This document shows, piece after piece, positions 37,141-45,405 of a stretch of 64,000 bases of DNA. The stretch is from positions 310,001-374,000 of the forward strand of contig NZ_MTSE01000004.1 of the NCBI RefSeq assembly GCF_002154225.1, given 5' to 3'. Both the position numbers and the translations under genes were made by a program. Numbering within the stretch: position 1 is the first letter of the stretch; every line of letters begins with the position of its first letter. Under the pieces are notes generated by a model. The model made no database searches and had not been told where the DNA came from. It saw nothing but the letters and a program-made list of their open reading frames with translations. The stretch comes from Hymenobacter crusticola (lineage in GTDB: Bacteria > Bacteroidota > Bacteroidia > Cytophagales > Hymenobacteraceae).

Positions 37141-38391
37141 ATGGACTCTTTACTAGCATTAGAGGAGACTTACCTAGCTCGGCTCAACAACGTTGAGCGC
37201 AGAAAATACATACATAAGCTAAAGATTGTCAAGCACTTGTATGTGAAAGGTGCGAAGACCAACGCTGATATTTGCAGTCGGTTTAACATCAGCTCACCCA
37301 CTTCCATTGCCATGCTCAATGAGCTGATTGCGGAGGGGCTCGTTGAGAAACAGGGTAGGGGCAAATCGATAGGGGGCCGGAAGCCAGAGCTATATGGGCT
37401 TTGCGACCGGTCGCTGTTTGTGCTAAGCATTCAAGTCGAGAAGTTCAAGACGCGAATGGCCATCTTTGATAACAACAATCAGATTATTACCGGGGTACAA
37501 ACGTTCAGCATTGAGCTGACCAAGGATCTAGGTGCCCTAGAGCAAGTGTATGCGCACGCCAACGAACTGATTCAAGCATCAGGCATCGACTTGAAGAAGC
37601 TCGTCGGAGTTGGGATTAGCATGCCGGGCTTAGTTTCTTCGAAAGAGGGAAACAACCAAACCTACCTGCTCACCACGCAGACGCCTGAATCGTTGCAACA
37701 GTTGCTGGAGCATCGCTTCGGCAAGCCGGTGTTCATTCAGAACGACGCCAAAAGCGCTACCCTAGCCGAATACCGCTTCGGGTTAGCGCACGGCCGCCGC
37801 GACGTACTGGTGCTTTCCATGGATTGGGGCATTGGCATGGGCGTAATACTGGATGGCAAGCTCCGCAGCGGAGCGTCAGGCTTTGCCGGCGAATTTGGGC
37901 ACATTCCGCTCGTGGAGGGCGGCGCGCTCTGTCATTGCGGCAAGCGGGGCTGCCTTGAAACGGTAGCGTCTGGCAGTGCCATTGTCCGCAACGCACGAGA
38001 AGGGATTAAGGCGGGGCAGAACACTTTGCTCAGCAAGTTGTCGGACGACCAAATAGAGCAGCTAGAGCCTGAGCAGGTCCTTAGCGCGGCCAACGACGGC
38101 GACCAGTTTGCCATCAGCCTCTTGGCCGAAGTAGGTACTAACCTAGGCAAGGGCATCGCTATTCTGATCCAGCTTTTCAACCCTGAGCTGATCATCCTAG
38201 GGGGCGAAATAGCGCAAGCCAAACAGTTTCTGATGCCAGCTATTCAGCAGGCCATCAACACGTACTGCATGACCCAGCTCCGGGAAAAGACCAGCATCGT
38301 GGTGTCGGAGCTAGGCAACAACGCTGTGATCCTAGGATCCGTCGCTACGGTGATGGAAAACATCTTTGAAAGCTACATGGAGCTAGCATGA
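37141..38391 (+). CDS. ROK family transcriptional regulator (NagC/Mlc-like)
   Basis: 416 residues. An N-terminal winged helix-turn-helix (KTNADICSRFNISSPTSIAMLNELI, about residues 38-65) precedes a ROK sugar-binding domain. The zinc motif CHCGKRGCLE (GEFGHIPLVEGGALCHCGK...) and NDAKSATLAEYRFG are typical. Repressors of this type (NagC, Mlc, XylR) respond to a sugar or sugar phosphate; here, directly upstream of nagB and a GlcNAc-type kinase, a GlcNAc-linked effector is likely. It is in the same direction as the enzymes it may control, 121 bp before nagB. The upstream region is AT-rich and may hold the promoter. Confidence 0.88.
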   Translation: MDSLLALEETYLARLNNVERRKYIHKLKIVKHLYVKGAKTNADICSRFNISSPTSIAMLNELIAEGLVEKQGRGKSIGGRKPELYGLCDRSLFVLSIQVEKFKTRMAIFDNNNQIITGVQTFSIELTKDLGALEQVYAHANELIQASGIDLKKLVGVGISMPGLVSSKEGNNQTYLLTTQTPESLQQLLEHRFGKPVFIQNDAKSATLAEYRFGLAHGRRDVLVLSMDWGIGMGVILDGKLRSGASGFAGEFGHIPLVEGGALCHCGKRGCLETVASGSAIVRNAREGIKAGQNTLLSKLSDDQIEQLEPEQVLSAANDGDQFAISLLAEVGTNLGKGIAILIQLFNPELIILGGEIAQAKQFLMPAIQQAINTYCMTQLREKTSIVVSELGNNAVILGSVATVMENIFESYMELA

Positions 38392-38511
38392 GCCTGAAAC
38401 CCAACTTCGCTTTCTGCCTCAATGCTCGGTTGCTGACTTAGCTCCGTTGGCATTTCCTTTTGCATCAAAACAAAACATAAGCATTTCCGCTAACTCCCAA
38501 GCCTCGCAACA

Positions 38512-40455
38512 ATGCAGAACGTCGCGCTACCGATCAAAACCCGATTAAACCTGCTGGAAGAAACTCGCTTCGAGAAGCTTCCCGTGACCGTTTATCCCAA
38601 CAAGGATATTGCCTCCGTGAAAGTAGCGGAGCGCATTGCCGAACTGATCAGAAGCAAGCAGGGAACAGGAGAGAAGGCCGTACTGGGCCTAGCTACCGGC
38701 GCTACACCAGTAGGCGTGTACGAGGAGCTGGTGCGCCTGCATCGCGAAGAAGGCCTGAGCTTCCGCAACGTGGTGACCTTCAACTTGGACGAGTACTACC
38801 CCATGCCGCCCACGGCGCCGCAGAGCTACGTGACGTTCATGAACGAGAACCTGTTCAACCACATCGATATTGAGCGGGAAAACATTCACATTCCGGATGG
38901 CACCCTAGCTCTGGAAGACGTAGCCGCGTTCTGCCTCAACTACGAGCGACTGATTGAGGAATACGGCGGGCTTGATTTTCAGATCCTAGGTATCGGCCGG
39001 ACGGGCCACGTGGGCTTCAACGAACCCGGCTCGGCACCGAACTCCGGTACGCGCCTGGTCACGCTCGACGACCTTACCCGCCGCGACGCCTCGCGCGACT
39101 TCGGCGGTAAGGAAAACGTGCCCACCAAGGCCATTACCATGGGCATCGGTACCATCTTCAAGGCCCGTGAGATTATTCTGATGGCGTGGAGCGGCAAAAA
39201 GGCGCCCATCATCAAGAAGGCCGTGGAAGGCGAAGTATCGGGCGAAGTGCCCGCTACGTACTTGCAACTAGCCGACAACGTGGAGTTTGTGCTCGACGAG
39301 GCAGCTGCCTCTGAGCTCACGCGCTTCGACACGCCCTGGCTCGTTAAGGACTGCGTGTGGGACGAAATGCTGATCAAGAAGGCCGTTATCTGGCTGTCCA
39401 ACACGCTCGGCAAGCCCATCCTGAAGCTCACCGAGGAAGACTACAACAACAACGGCATGGCCCAACTCGCCACGGAGCGCGGCCCGGCTTACAACATCAA
39501 CATCCACATTTTCAACAAGCTTCAGCACACCATCACGGGTTGGCCCGGTGGCAAGCCCGGCGCCGACGACTCGCAGCGCCCCGAGCGCGCCCTGCCGGAG
39601 AAGAAGCGCAGCATCGTTTTCTCGCCCCACCCCGACGACGACGTGATTTCGATGGGTGGCACGTTCATCCGCCTCATCGACCAGGGGCACGACGTGCACG
39701 TGGCTTACCAAACTTCCGGCAACACGGCCGTGTGGGACGACGACGTGCTGCGCTACATGGAGTTTGCCATCGACTTCGACGCGAGCCTCGGCAAAGACAC
39801 GAGCAACTTGCAGTCGATTTACGAAGCTATGCGTGCGTTCATTCAGCAGAAGCAGCCCAACCAGGTGGATACGCAGGAGATTCGCAATGTGAAGAGCTTT
39901 ATTCGCAAGAGCGAAGCCATTGCGGGCGCCCGCTACGCTGGCTTGAAGGACGACCACATTCACTTCCAGGCGCTGCCCTTCTACGAGTCGGGCAAAACGC
40001 AGAAGTACCCCGTGACCGACAAGGACATCGAGCTGACGATGGAGTTGTTGCAGCAGGTGAAGCCCCACCAAGTGTTCGTGGCCGGCGACTTTGCCGACCC
40101 CAACGGTACTCACATTGTGTGCTTCAACATCGTGACGGAATCGTTGCGGCGCCTGAAAAAGACCGAAGCGTGGGTGGAAGACTGCTGGATGTGGATGTAC
40201 CGCGGTGCGTGGCACGAGTTCAAGCCCTACGAAATCGAAATGGCCGTGCCGTTGTCGCCGCAGGAAGTGATTCGCAAGCGCAACGCTATCTTCAAGCACC
40301 AGTCGCAGAAGGATACGCCCGTATTCCCCGGCGACGACTCGCGCGAGTTCTGGGTGAGGGCCGAGCACCGCAACCGCGAAACGGCCCAGCAATATGATAA
40401 GCTAGGTTTGGCCAACTACGAAGCCATGGAAGCCTTCGTGCGCTGGCAGTTTTAA
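38512..40455 (+). CDS. nagB: Glucosamine-6-phosphate deaminase with C-terminal PIG-L/LmbE-like deacetylase domain
   Basis: 647 residues, more than twice the length of E. coli NagB. Residues about 18-280 form the deaminase: LGLATGATPVGVYEELV, the proton-transfer Asp93 in FNLDEYYP, and His166 and Glu171 in GRTGHVGFNEPGS. The position equal to E. coli Asp141 is Thr164 here. Residues about 370-640 form a PIG-L/LmbE domain with the metal motif SPHPDDDVISMGGT (His373, Asp375, Asp376) and a later candidate His534 in PNGTHIVCF. Long NagB forms occur in Bacteroidota. The fusion may deacetylate GlcNAc-6-phosphate and then deaminate the product, supplying fructose-6-phosphate; the deacetylase step is inferred. 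Confidence 0.9.
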   Translation: MQNVALPIKTRLNLLEETRFEKLPVTVYPNKDIASVKVAERIAELIRSKQGTGEKAVLGLATGATPVGVYEELVRLHREEGLSFRNVVTFNLDEYYPMPPTAPQSYVTFMNENLFNHIDIERENIHIPDGTLALEDVAAFCLNYERLIEEYGGLDFQILGIGRTGHVGFNEPGSAPNSGTRLVTLDDLTRRDASRDFGGKENVPTKAITMGIGTIFKAREIILMAWSGKKAPIIKKAVEGEVSGEVPATYLQLADNVEFVLDEAAASELTRFDTPWLVKDCVWDEMLIKKAVIWLSNTLGKPILKLTEEDYNNNGMAQLATERGPAYNINIHIFNKLQHTITGWPGGKPGADDSQRPERALPEKKRSIVFSPHPDDDVISMGGTFIRLIDQGHDVHVAYQTSGNTAVWDDDVLRYMEFAIDFDASLGKDTSNLQSIYEAMRAFIQQKQPNQVDTQEIRNVKSFIRKSEAIAGARYAGLKDDHIHFQALPFYESGKTQKYPVTDKDIELTMELLQQVKPHQVFVAGDFADPNGTHIVCFNIVTESLRRLKKTEAWVEDCWMWMYRGAWHEFKPYEIEMAVPLSPQEVIRKRNAIFKHQSQKDTPVFPGDDSREFWVRAEHRNRETAQQYDKLGLANYEAMEAFVRWQF

Positions 40456-40566
40456 GGCCGAGGTGATGAAGTGGTGGGTTAGTGAGTTTTCTCTTGCAAG
40501 CAGTGCATTCACTAACTCACCACTTCAGAACTTCACCATTATGAAAAGTATGTGTGTTGAAATTGC

Positions 40567-41451
40567 ATGAATAATAACAAGTACATCGGAATAGATATTG
40601 GCGGGACGAAGATTCAGGTCGGCGTTGTGCAGCACGGGGAAATAATTCAAGAAGCGAAGTTTGAAACCTCCGCCACCGCGCCCAAGGAGCAGATTTTGGC
40701 TGAGCTGGTGCGCAACCTAGCGCCCTTCGTGGATGCCGGCGTGGTGGGCATTGGCATCGGGGTGCCGGGGCTGGTGGATGAGGAAAACGGCATTGTGCAC
40801 AACGTGCAGAATATTCCTTCCTGGCAGGAAGTTCACCTGAAGGATTATCTGGTAAACCACTTCGACAAACCCGTATACCTTACCAACGACGCCAACGCGT
40901 TTGCGGTGGGGGAGAAGATGTACGGCAAGGGCAAGCCCTACGCAAACCTAGTGGGCATTGCGCTGGGCACGGGCCTAGGGGCGGGCATTATCATCAACCA
41001 CGATGTGTACTCGGGTACGCTGTCGAGTGCCGGCGAATTTGGCTGCATCCCGTACCGCGACAAAACCATCGAGGACTATTGTAGCGGCAAGTTTTTCACG
41101 CAGCATACCAGCCGGTCGGGGGCCGAGTGGCACGCGCTGGCCAAAGTCGGTGACGCTGACGCCTTAAACGTTTTTGCAGAGTACGGCCGGCACCTTGGCA
41201 ATGCCATCAAGATCATCCTGTACACCCTCTCGCCGGAAGCCATTTTCTTGGGCGGTTCGGTGAGTAAGTGCTTCGCGTATTTCCAGGGCGGCCTATACGA
41301 AAGCCTACGGGAGTTCCCGTTCAAGGTCGTAGCCGAACGGCTGATCGTTGAGCCCTCGGCCATCGACAACGCGGCCGTTTTGGGCGCTGCTGCCCTTTGC
41401 AAAATGAAGCAGGAGCATACTTCCCATCCCCATAAAGAGCTTTCCCTATGA
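40567..41451 (+). CDS. ROK family sugar kinase (RokA-like, probable GlcNAc/glucose kinase)
   Basis: 294 residues, cytoplasmic. The phosphate-binding YIGIDIGGTKIQVG and the catalytic region LTNDANAFAVGEKMYGKG are present, with GTGLGAGIIINHDVY following. The usual CxCGxxGC zinc motif of ROK kinases is replaced by FGCIPYRDKTIEDYCSG, which keeps only two cysteines; some Bacteroidota RokA kinases share this. With nagB upstream and hexosaminidase downstream, N-acetylglucosamine or another hexosamine is the likely substrate. The stop codon overlaps the next ATG by 4 bp (ATGA). Confidence 0.85.
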   Translation: MNNNKYIGIDIGGTKIQVGVVQHGEIIQEAKFETSATAPKEQILAELVRNLAPFVDAGVVGIGIGVPGLVDEENGIVHNVQNIPSWQEVHLKDYLVNHFDKPVYLTNDANAFAVGEKMYGKGKPYANLVGIALGTGLGAGIIINHDVYSGTLSSAGEFGCIPYRDKTIEDYCSGKFFTQHTSRSGAEWHALAKVGDADALNVFAEYGRHLGNAIKIILYTLSPEAIFLGGSVSKCFAYFQGGLYESLREFPFKVVAERLIVEPSAIDNAAVLGAAALCKMKQEHTSHPHKELSL

Positions 41452-43808
41452 CCAGAAAAACCGTGGTGTCACTGGCGGCTGCGCTTAGCCTCGGAAACAG
41501 CTTCTGTTTCGTGACGGCGCCCGTCTACGGCCAACAAGCGCCCGTAAGCCAGCAGACACTTTCCATCATTCCGCAGCCGGTGCAGCTCACGCCCCAGAGC
41601 GGCAGCTTCGCCATTACTCCTAGCACCAAGATTTACGTCGACCCCAAGAACGAGGAGCTGCGAAACATTGGTCTGTCGCTAAGCCAGGAGATAAAGCGCG
41701 CTACCGGCGTGCAGCCGCAGGTGGTGCAGGCCGCACCTAGCAAGCAAAGCACTGGCGGCATTTACTTGACGCTCGCACAACCCGCTCAAGACCTAGGTCC
41801 CGAAGGCTACAAGCTCACGGTGCAGCCTGCGCAAGTGGTATTGGCCGCGAGCAAGCCCCAAGGCTTGTTCTTCGGCACGCAAACGATTCGGCAACTGTTA
41901 CCCGCGCAGCCCTCTACTGCAGCGGTGAGCATTCCGGCCGTCGAGGTCATGGACAAACCTAGGTACGATTGGCGCGGCATGCACCTGGATGTGTCCCGCC
42001 ATTTCTTCTCGACTGAGTTCGTGAAGAAATACATCGACTTCCTGGCGATGCATAAGATGAACACCTTCCACTGGCACCTCACGGACGACCAGGGCTGGCG
42101 CATCGAGATTAAGAAGTACCCCAAGCTGACCTCCGTCGGCGGGTGGCGCGACGGCACGCTGATCGGTCACTACACCGACCAGCCGCACAAGTTTGATAAC
42201 ATTCGCTACGGCGGCTTCTACACGCAAGAGCAAATAAAAGAGGTCGTGAAGTACGCCCAGGACCGCTACATCACGGTAGTGCCGGAGATTGAAATGCCCG
42301 GCCATGCCGTAGCCGCCCTCACGGCGTATCCGGAGCTGTCGTGCACCGGTGGCCCTTTCAAAGTAGAGGGATTGTGGGGCGTATTCGACGACATCTTCTG
42401 CGCCGGCAACGAGCAGACGTTCACCTTCCTGCAAGATGTGCTGACGGAAGTAATGCCGCTGTTCCCGAGCAAGATCGTGCACATCGGCGGCGACGAAGCC
42501 CCCAAAACGCGTTGGCACGAGTGCCCCAAGTGCCAGGCCCGCATGAAGGCCGAAAACCTGAAGGATGAGCACGAATTGCAAAGCTACTTCGTGCAGCGCA
42601 TGGAGAAGTTTGTGAACTCCAAGGGCAAAACCATCATGGGTTGGGATGAAATCCTGGAAGGTGGCCTCGCGCCGAACGCGGCCGTGATGTCGTGGCGCGG
42701 AATGGAAGGCGGCACGGCCGCTGCCAAGCAGAAGCACAACGTGGTGATGACGCCTGGCTCGCACGTCTACTTCGACCACGCTCAGGGCGAAGCTAGCCTA
42801 GAACCGCTATCCATTGGCGGCTACTTGCCGCTGGAAACGGTGTATTCCTTCGAGCCCACGCCGAAAGAGCTGACTGCGGAAGAGCAGAAGTACATCCTAG
42901 GTGCCCAAGCCAACCTCTGGACTGAGTACATCCCGACGGAGCAACAGGTGGAGTATATGGTGCTGCCGCGCATGTCGGCGCTGTCGGAAGTGCTCTGGAC
43001 GCCTGCTAGCCAGAAGAATTGGCCTAGCTTCAAAGAGCGCATGCAGAAGCAGTACCAGCGCTACGAAGCCCTCGGTGCCAACTACGCGAAAAGCGCCTTC
43101 AACGTGCGTCAGCAGCTTGCTATCGACACCACGCAGCGCGCGGCCGTCGTGACGATGCAGACGGACGCCACCGGTCCGCAGATCTACTACACCTTGGATG
43201 GCGCGGCCCCAACCGCCTCGGCGCAAACGTACACCAAGCCCTTTGCCGTTTCGAACTCGGCCGTAATCAAGGCCGGCTCTTTCGAGAATGGTAAGCTAGT
43301 GGGTAAAGTCACGACGAAGGAAGTGACCACGCATAAGGCATTTGCCATGCCCACCAAGCTCGCTACGGAACCGAACAAGAGCTACAAAGGACAAGGCGGC
43401 TTGACGTTGGTCGACGGCATAAAAGGCTCTACCAACCACACCGACGGGCAGTGGCTAGGTTTCCAAAGCAGCGACTTGGTAGCCACGCTTGATTTGAAAA
43501 AGGAAACAGAGATCAGCTCCATCAAGAGCACCTTCTTGCAGCATTCGGGCTCCAAAATCCTGCTGCCGACGAACGTAGAAATAGCCGTGTCGAAGGACGG
43601 CAAGAAGTACAAAACGGTGTATTCGGCACCCGTAGCAGCCATGGCCGAGCAGCCCAAGCCCGCCATCAGCGAGGTGAAAGCCGACCTGAAGAAGACCAAA
43701 GCTCGGTTCGTCAAAGTCACGGCGAAAAACGCGCAGCCGCAAGCAGCAGAAAAGGGCTCGAAAGATGCCGGCATCTGGCTGTTTGCCGATGAGATTGTCG
43801 TGCAATAA
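41448..43808 (+). CDS. Beta-N-acetylhexosaminidase, GH20 (first copy)
   Basis: 786 residues with a signal segment (VSLAAALSLGNSFCFVTAPVYGQ). An N-terminal GH20b domain (PQPVQLTPQSGSFAIT) precedes the catalytic barrel with GMHLDVSRHFFS, FHWHLTDDQGWRIEIKKYP, PEIEMPGHA and the catalytic pair Asp349-Glu350 in HIGGDEAPKTRW. A chitobiase-type C-terminal domain (YYTLDGAAPTASAQTYT) and a discoidin-like module (STNHTDGQWLGFQSSDLVAT) follow. It releases terminal GlcNAc/GalNAc by substrate-assisted catalysis in the periplasm or at the outer membrane. It overlaps the kinase gene by 4 bp. Confidence 0.93.
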   Translation: MTRKTVVSLAAALSLGNSFCFVTAPVYGQQAPVSQQTLSIIPQPVQLTPQSGSFAITPSTKIYVDPKNEELRNIGLSLSQEIKRATGVQPQVVQAAPSKQSTGGIYLTLAQPAQDLGPEGYKLTVQPAQVVLAASKPQGLFFGTQTIRQLLPAQPSTAAVSIPAVEVMDKPRYDWRGMHLDVSRHFFSTEFVKKYIDFLAMHKMNTFHWHLTDDQGWRIEIKKYPKLTSVGGWRDGTLIGHYTDQPHKFDNIRYGGFYTQEQIKEVVKYAQDRYITVVPEIEMPGHAVAALTAYPELSCTGGPFKVEGLWGVFDDIFCAGNEQTFTFLQDVLTEVMPLFPSKIVHIGGDEAPKTRWHECPKCQARMKAENLKDEHELQSYFVQRMEKFVNSKGKTIMGWDEILEGGLAPNAAVMSWRGMEGGTAAAKQKHNVVMTPGSHVYFDHAQGEASLEPLSIGGYLPLETVYSFEPTPKELTAEEQKYILGAQANLWTEYIPTEQQVEYMVLPRMSALSEVLWTPASQKNWPSFKERMQKQYQRYEALGANYAKSAFNVRQQLAIDTTQRAAVVTMQTDATGPQIYYTLDGAAPTASAQTYTKPFAVSNSAVIKAGSFENGKLVGKVTTKEVTTHKAFAMPTKLATEPNKSYKGQGGLTLVDGIKGSTNHTDGQWLGFQSSDLVATLDLKKETEISSIKSTFLQHSGSKILLPTNVEIAVSKDGKKYKTVYSAPVAAMAEQPKPAISEVKADLKKTKARFVKVTAKNAQPQAAEKGSKDAGIWLFADEIVVQ

Positions 43809-43822
43809 TGCGCGGCTACGTG

Positions 43823-43930
43823 GTGTAGAGACGCGACCCTGCGCGTCGCGTCGTTGGACGAGTCCATCTAGGAAGACCTAGGTAAATAGTAGCAGCAACG
43901 AGGAGACGCGCAGGGTCACGTCTCTACACC
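43823..43930. repeat. Inverted repeat element R2, copy 1
   Basis: The left arm GTGTAGAGACGCGACCCTGC pairs with the right arm, which ends GTCTCTACACC. The interior carries a CGTTGxACGA block, an ACCTAGGT at 43876 and CAGCAACG before the right arm, all shared with copy 2 at 48158. It lies in the gap between GH20 and the transporter, where it may cap or attenuate the transcript. Confidence 0.8.
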
Positions 43931-43998
43931 CAATAACGGGACAGACGCTTCTGTTCAACTTATCAAGCGTACCCTAGCTCCATTTTAACTTACACAGA

Positions 43999-45291
43999 AT
44001 GACCAAAGTAGCTACCACGGCTAACGCTACCTCGCCCGCGCCAACGGCCACGACGCAAACGGGCCGATCGATTGTGATCATCGGAGCGCTGTTCTTCATC
44101 TTCGGCTTTGTAACCTGGCTGAACTCCGTTCTGATTCCTTACCTCCGAATTGCGTGCGAGCTCAACAACTTCGAGTCGTACTTGGTGGCGTTTGCCTTCT
44201 ACATCAGCTACTTGGTGATGGCCATTCCGTCGGCGTGGGTGCTGAAAGCTACGGGGTTCAAGAACGGCATGTCGTTGGGACTGCTGGTTATGGCCGTGGG
44301 GGCGCTCATCTTTATTCCGGCCGCGCTGACCCGCACGTACGGGTTGTTTCTGCTAGGTCTGTTTGTGCAAGGCACCGGCCTAGCGGTATTGCAAACGGCC
44401 GCTAACCCCTACATCACCATCCTAGGTCCGCGCGAAAGTGCCGCCAAGCGCATCAGCGTGATGGGCATTTGCAACAAGGTAGCTGGCGCGCTGGCGCCGA
44501 TTGCCCTCGGTGCTATTGCGTTGAAAGATGCTGATGCCCTCATCAAGCGCCTCGGCACCATGGATGCTGCCGCGAAGGCCGCCGAGCTAGATGCCCTTGC
44601 TTCGCGCGTCGTGACGCCCTACCTGATTATGCTTGGGGTGCTGGTGCTGCTGGCCGTGCTGATCTACTTCTCCTCGCTGCCCGAAATCGACACCGACCAC
44701 GAAGACGAGGCGGTAGCCGCTGCTAACACCGGCAAGACCAGCGTGCTTCAGTTTCCGCACTTGCTGCTCGGGGCGCTGGCCATGTTCTTCTACGTGGGCG
44801 TGGAAGTAATTGCCGGCGACACCATCATCAGCTACGGGGCCGCGCAAGGCATTGCGCTATCTACGGCTAAGTTCTTTACGGCCTGCACCATGGGCGCCAT
44901 GATCCTAGGGTACCTGATTGGTATTGTGGCCATTCCGAAGCTCATTTCTCAGGAAAAGGCGCTACAAGTATTTGCCGTAGCGGGGGTGCTTTTTGCCCTA
45001 GGCGCCCTGTTCACCAACGGGTACACATCGGTGCTATTCATTTCGCTGCTGGGACTCGCCAACTCGCTCATTTTCCCTGCTATCTGGCCGCTTGCTATTG
45101 AAGGCCTAGGTCGCTTCACCAAGATTGGCTCGTCCTTTCTCATCATGGCTATTGCGGGGGGCGCGGTGCTGCCGCCGATGTACGGCTGGCTGGCCGACCA
45201 GTTCACGCCGCAACAAGCTTATTGGCTGGTCATTCCCTGCTACCTGTTCATCCTGTATTACGGTATGGCGGGGCACAAAGCACGGAGCTAG
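43999..45291 (+). CDS. Sugar MFS transporter, FucP/GluP/NagP family
   Basis: 430 residues, polytopic. About twelve hydrophobic segments can be drawn, starting at GALFFIFGFVTWLNSVLIPYL (residues about 29-50). The family signatures GFVTWLNSVLIPYL and LFVQGTGLAVLQTAANPY are clear. Members carry fucose (FucP), glucose/galactose (GluP) or GlcNAc (NagP) with a proton or sodium ion across the inner membrane. Location among nagB, a sugar kinase and two GH20 genes favours GlcNAc, but the two fucosidases keep L-fucose open. Not distinguishable from sequence alone. Confidence 0.85.
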   Translation: MTKVATTANATSPAPTATTQTGRSIVIIGALFFIFGFVTWLNSVLIPYLRIACELNNFESYLVAFAFYISYLVMAIPSAWVLKATGFKNGMSLGLLVMAVGALIFIPAALTRTYGLFLLGLFVQGTGLAVLQTAANPYITILGPRESAAKRISVMGICNKVAGALAPIALGAIALKDADALIKRLGTMDAAAKAAELDALASRVVTPYLIMLGVLVLLAVLIYFSSLPEIDTDHEDEAVAAANTGKTSVLQFPHLLLGALAMFFYVGVEVIAGDTIISYGAAQGIALSTAKFFTACTMGAMILGYLIGIVAIPKLISQEKALQVFAVAGVLFALGALFTNGYTSVLFISLLGLANSLIFPAIWPLAIEGLGRFTKIGSSFLIMAIAGGAVLPPMYGWLADQFTPQQAYWLVIPCYLFILYYGMAGHKARS

Positions 45292-45297
45292 GTTCCT

Positions 45298-45379
45298 GTA
45301 GCGCGGACTCGGTAGTCCGCGCTTTCTATTAAACATGCACTAATCACCAAGCCGGCGCGGACTACAAAGTCTGCGCTAC
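45298..45379. repeat. Inverted repeat element R3
   Basis: The left end GTAGCGCGGACTCGGTAGTC pairs with the right end GGACTACAAAGTCTGCGCTAC (read across 45358-45379), enclosing an AT-richer loop. Each arm can also form a local hairpin (GCGGACT/AGTCCGC). It starts 7 bp after the transporter stop, so it may serve as the terminator. Confidence 0.7.
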
Positions 45380-45405
45380 TTTAAACTGTTCCTGAGTTCT
45401 TTCGA

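Noticed and set aside
39268..40392. Long open frame (374 codons) on the - strand inside nagB
   Set aside because: It lies fully antisense to a clearly conserved gene and its sequence (His/Val/Arg/Leu-rich) is typical of a shadow of GC-rich coding DNA.
41898..42779. 293-codon open frame opposite the first GH20
   Set aside because: Antisense to catalytic-domain coding sequence; no family features.
43823..43930. R2 repeat as a CRISPR unit
   Set aside because: Only two copies, 4.3 kb apart, each an inverted repeat without spacers; no cas gene.
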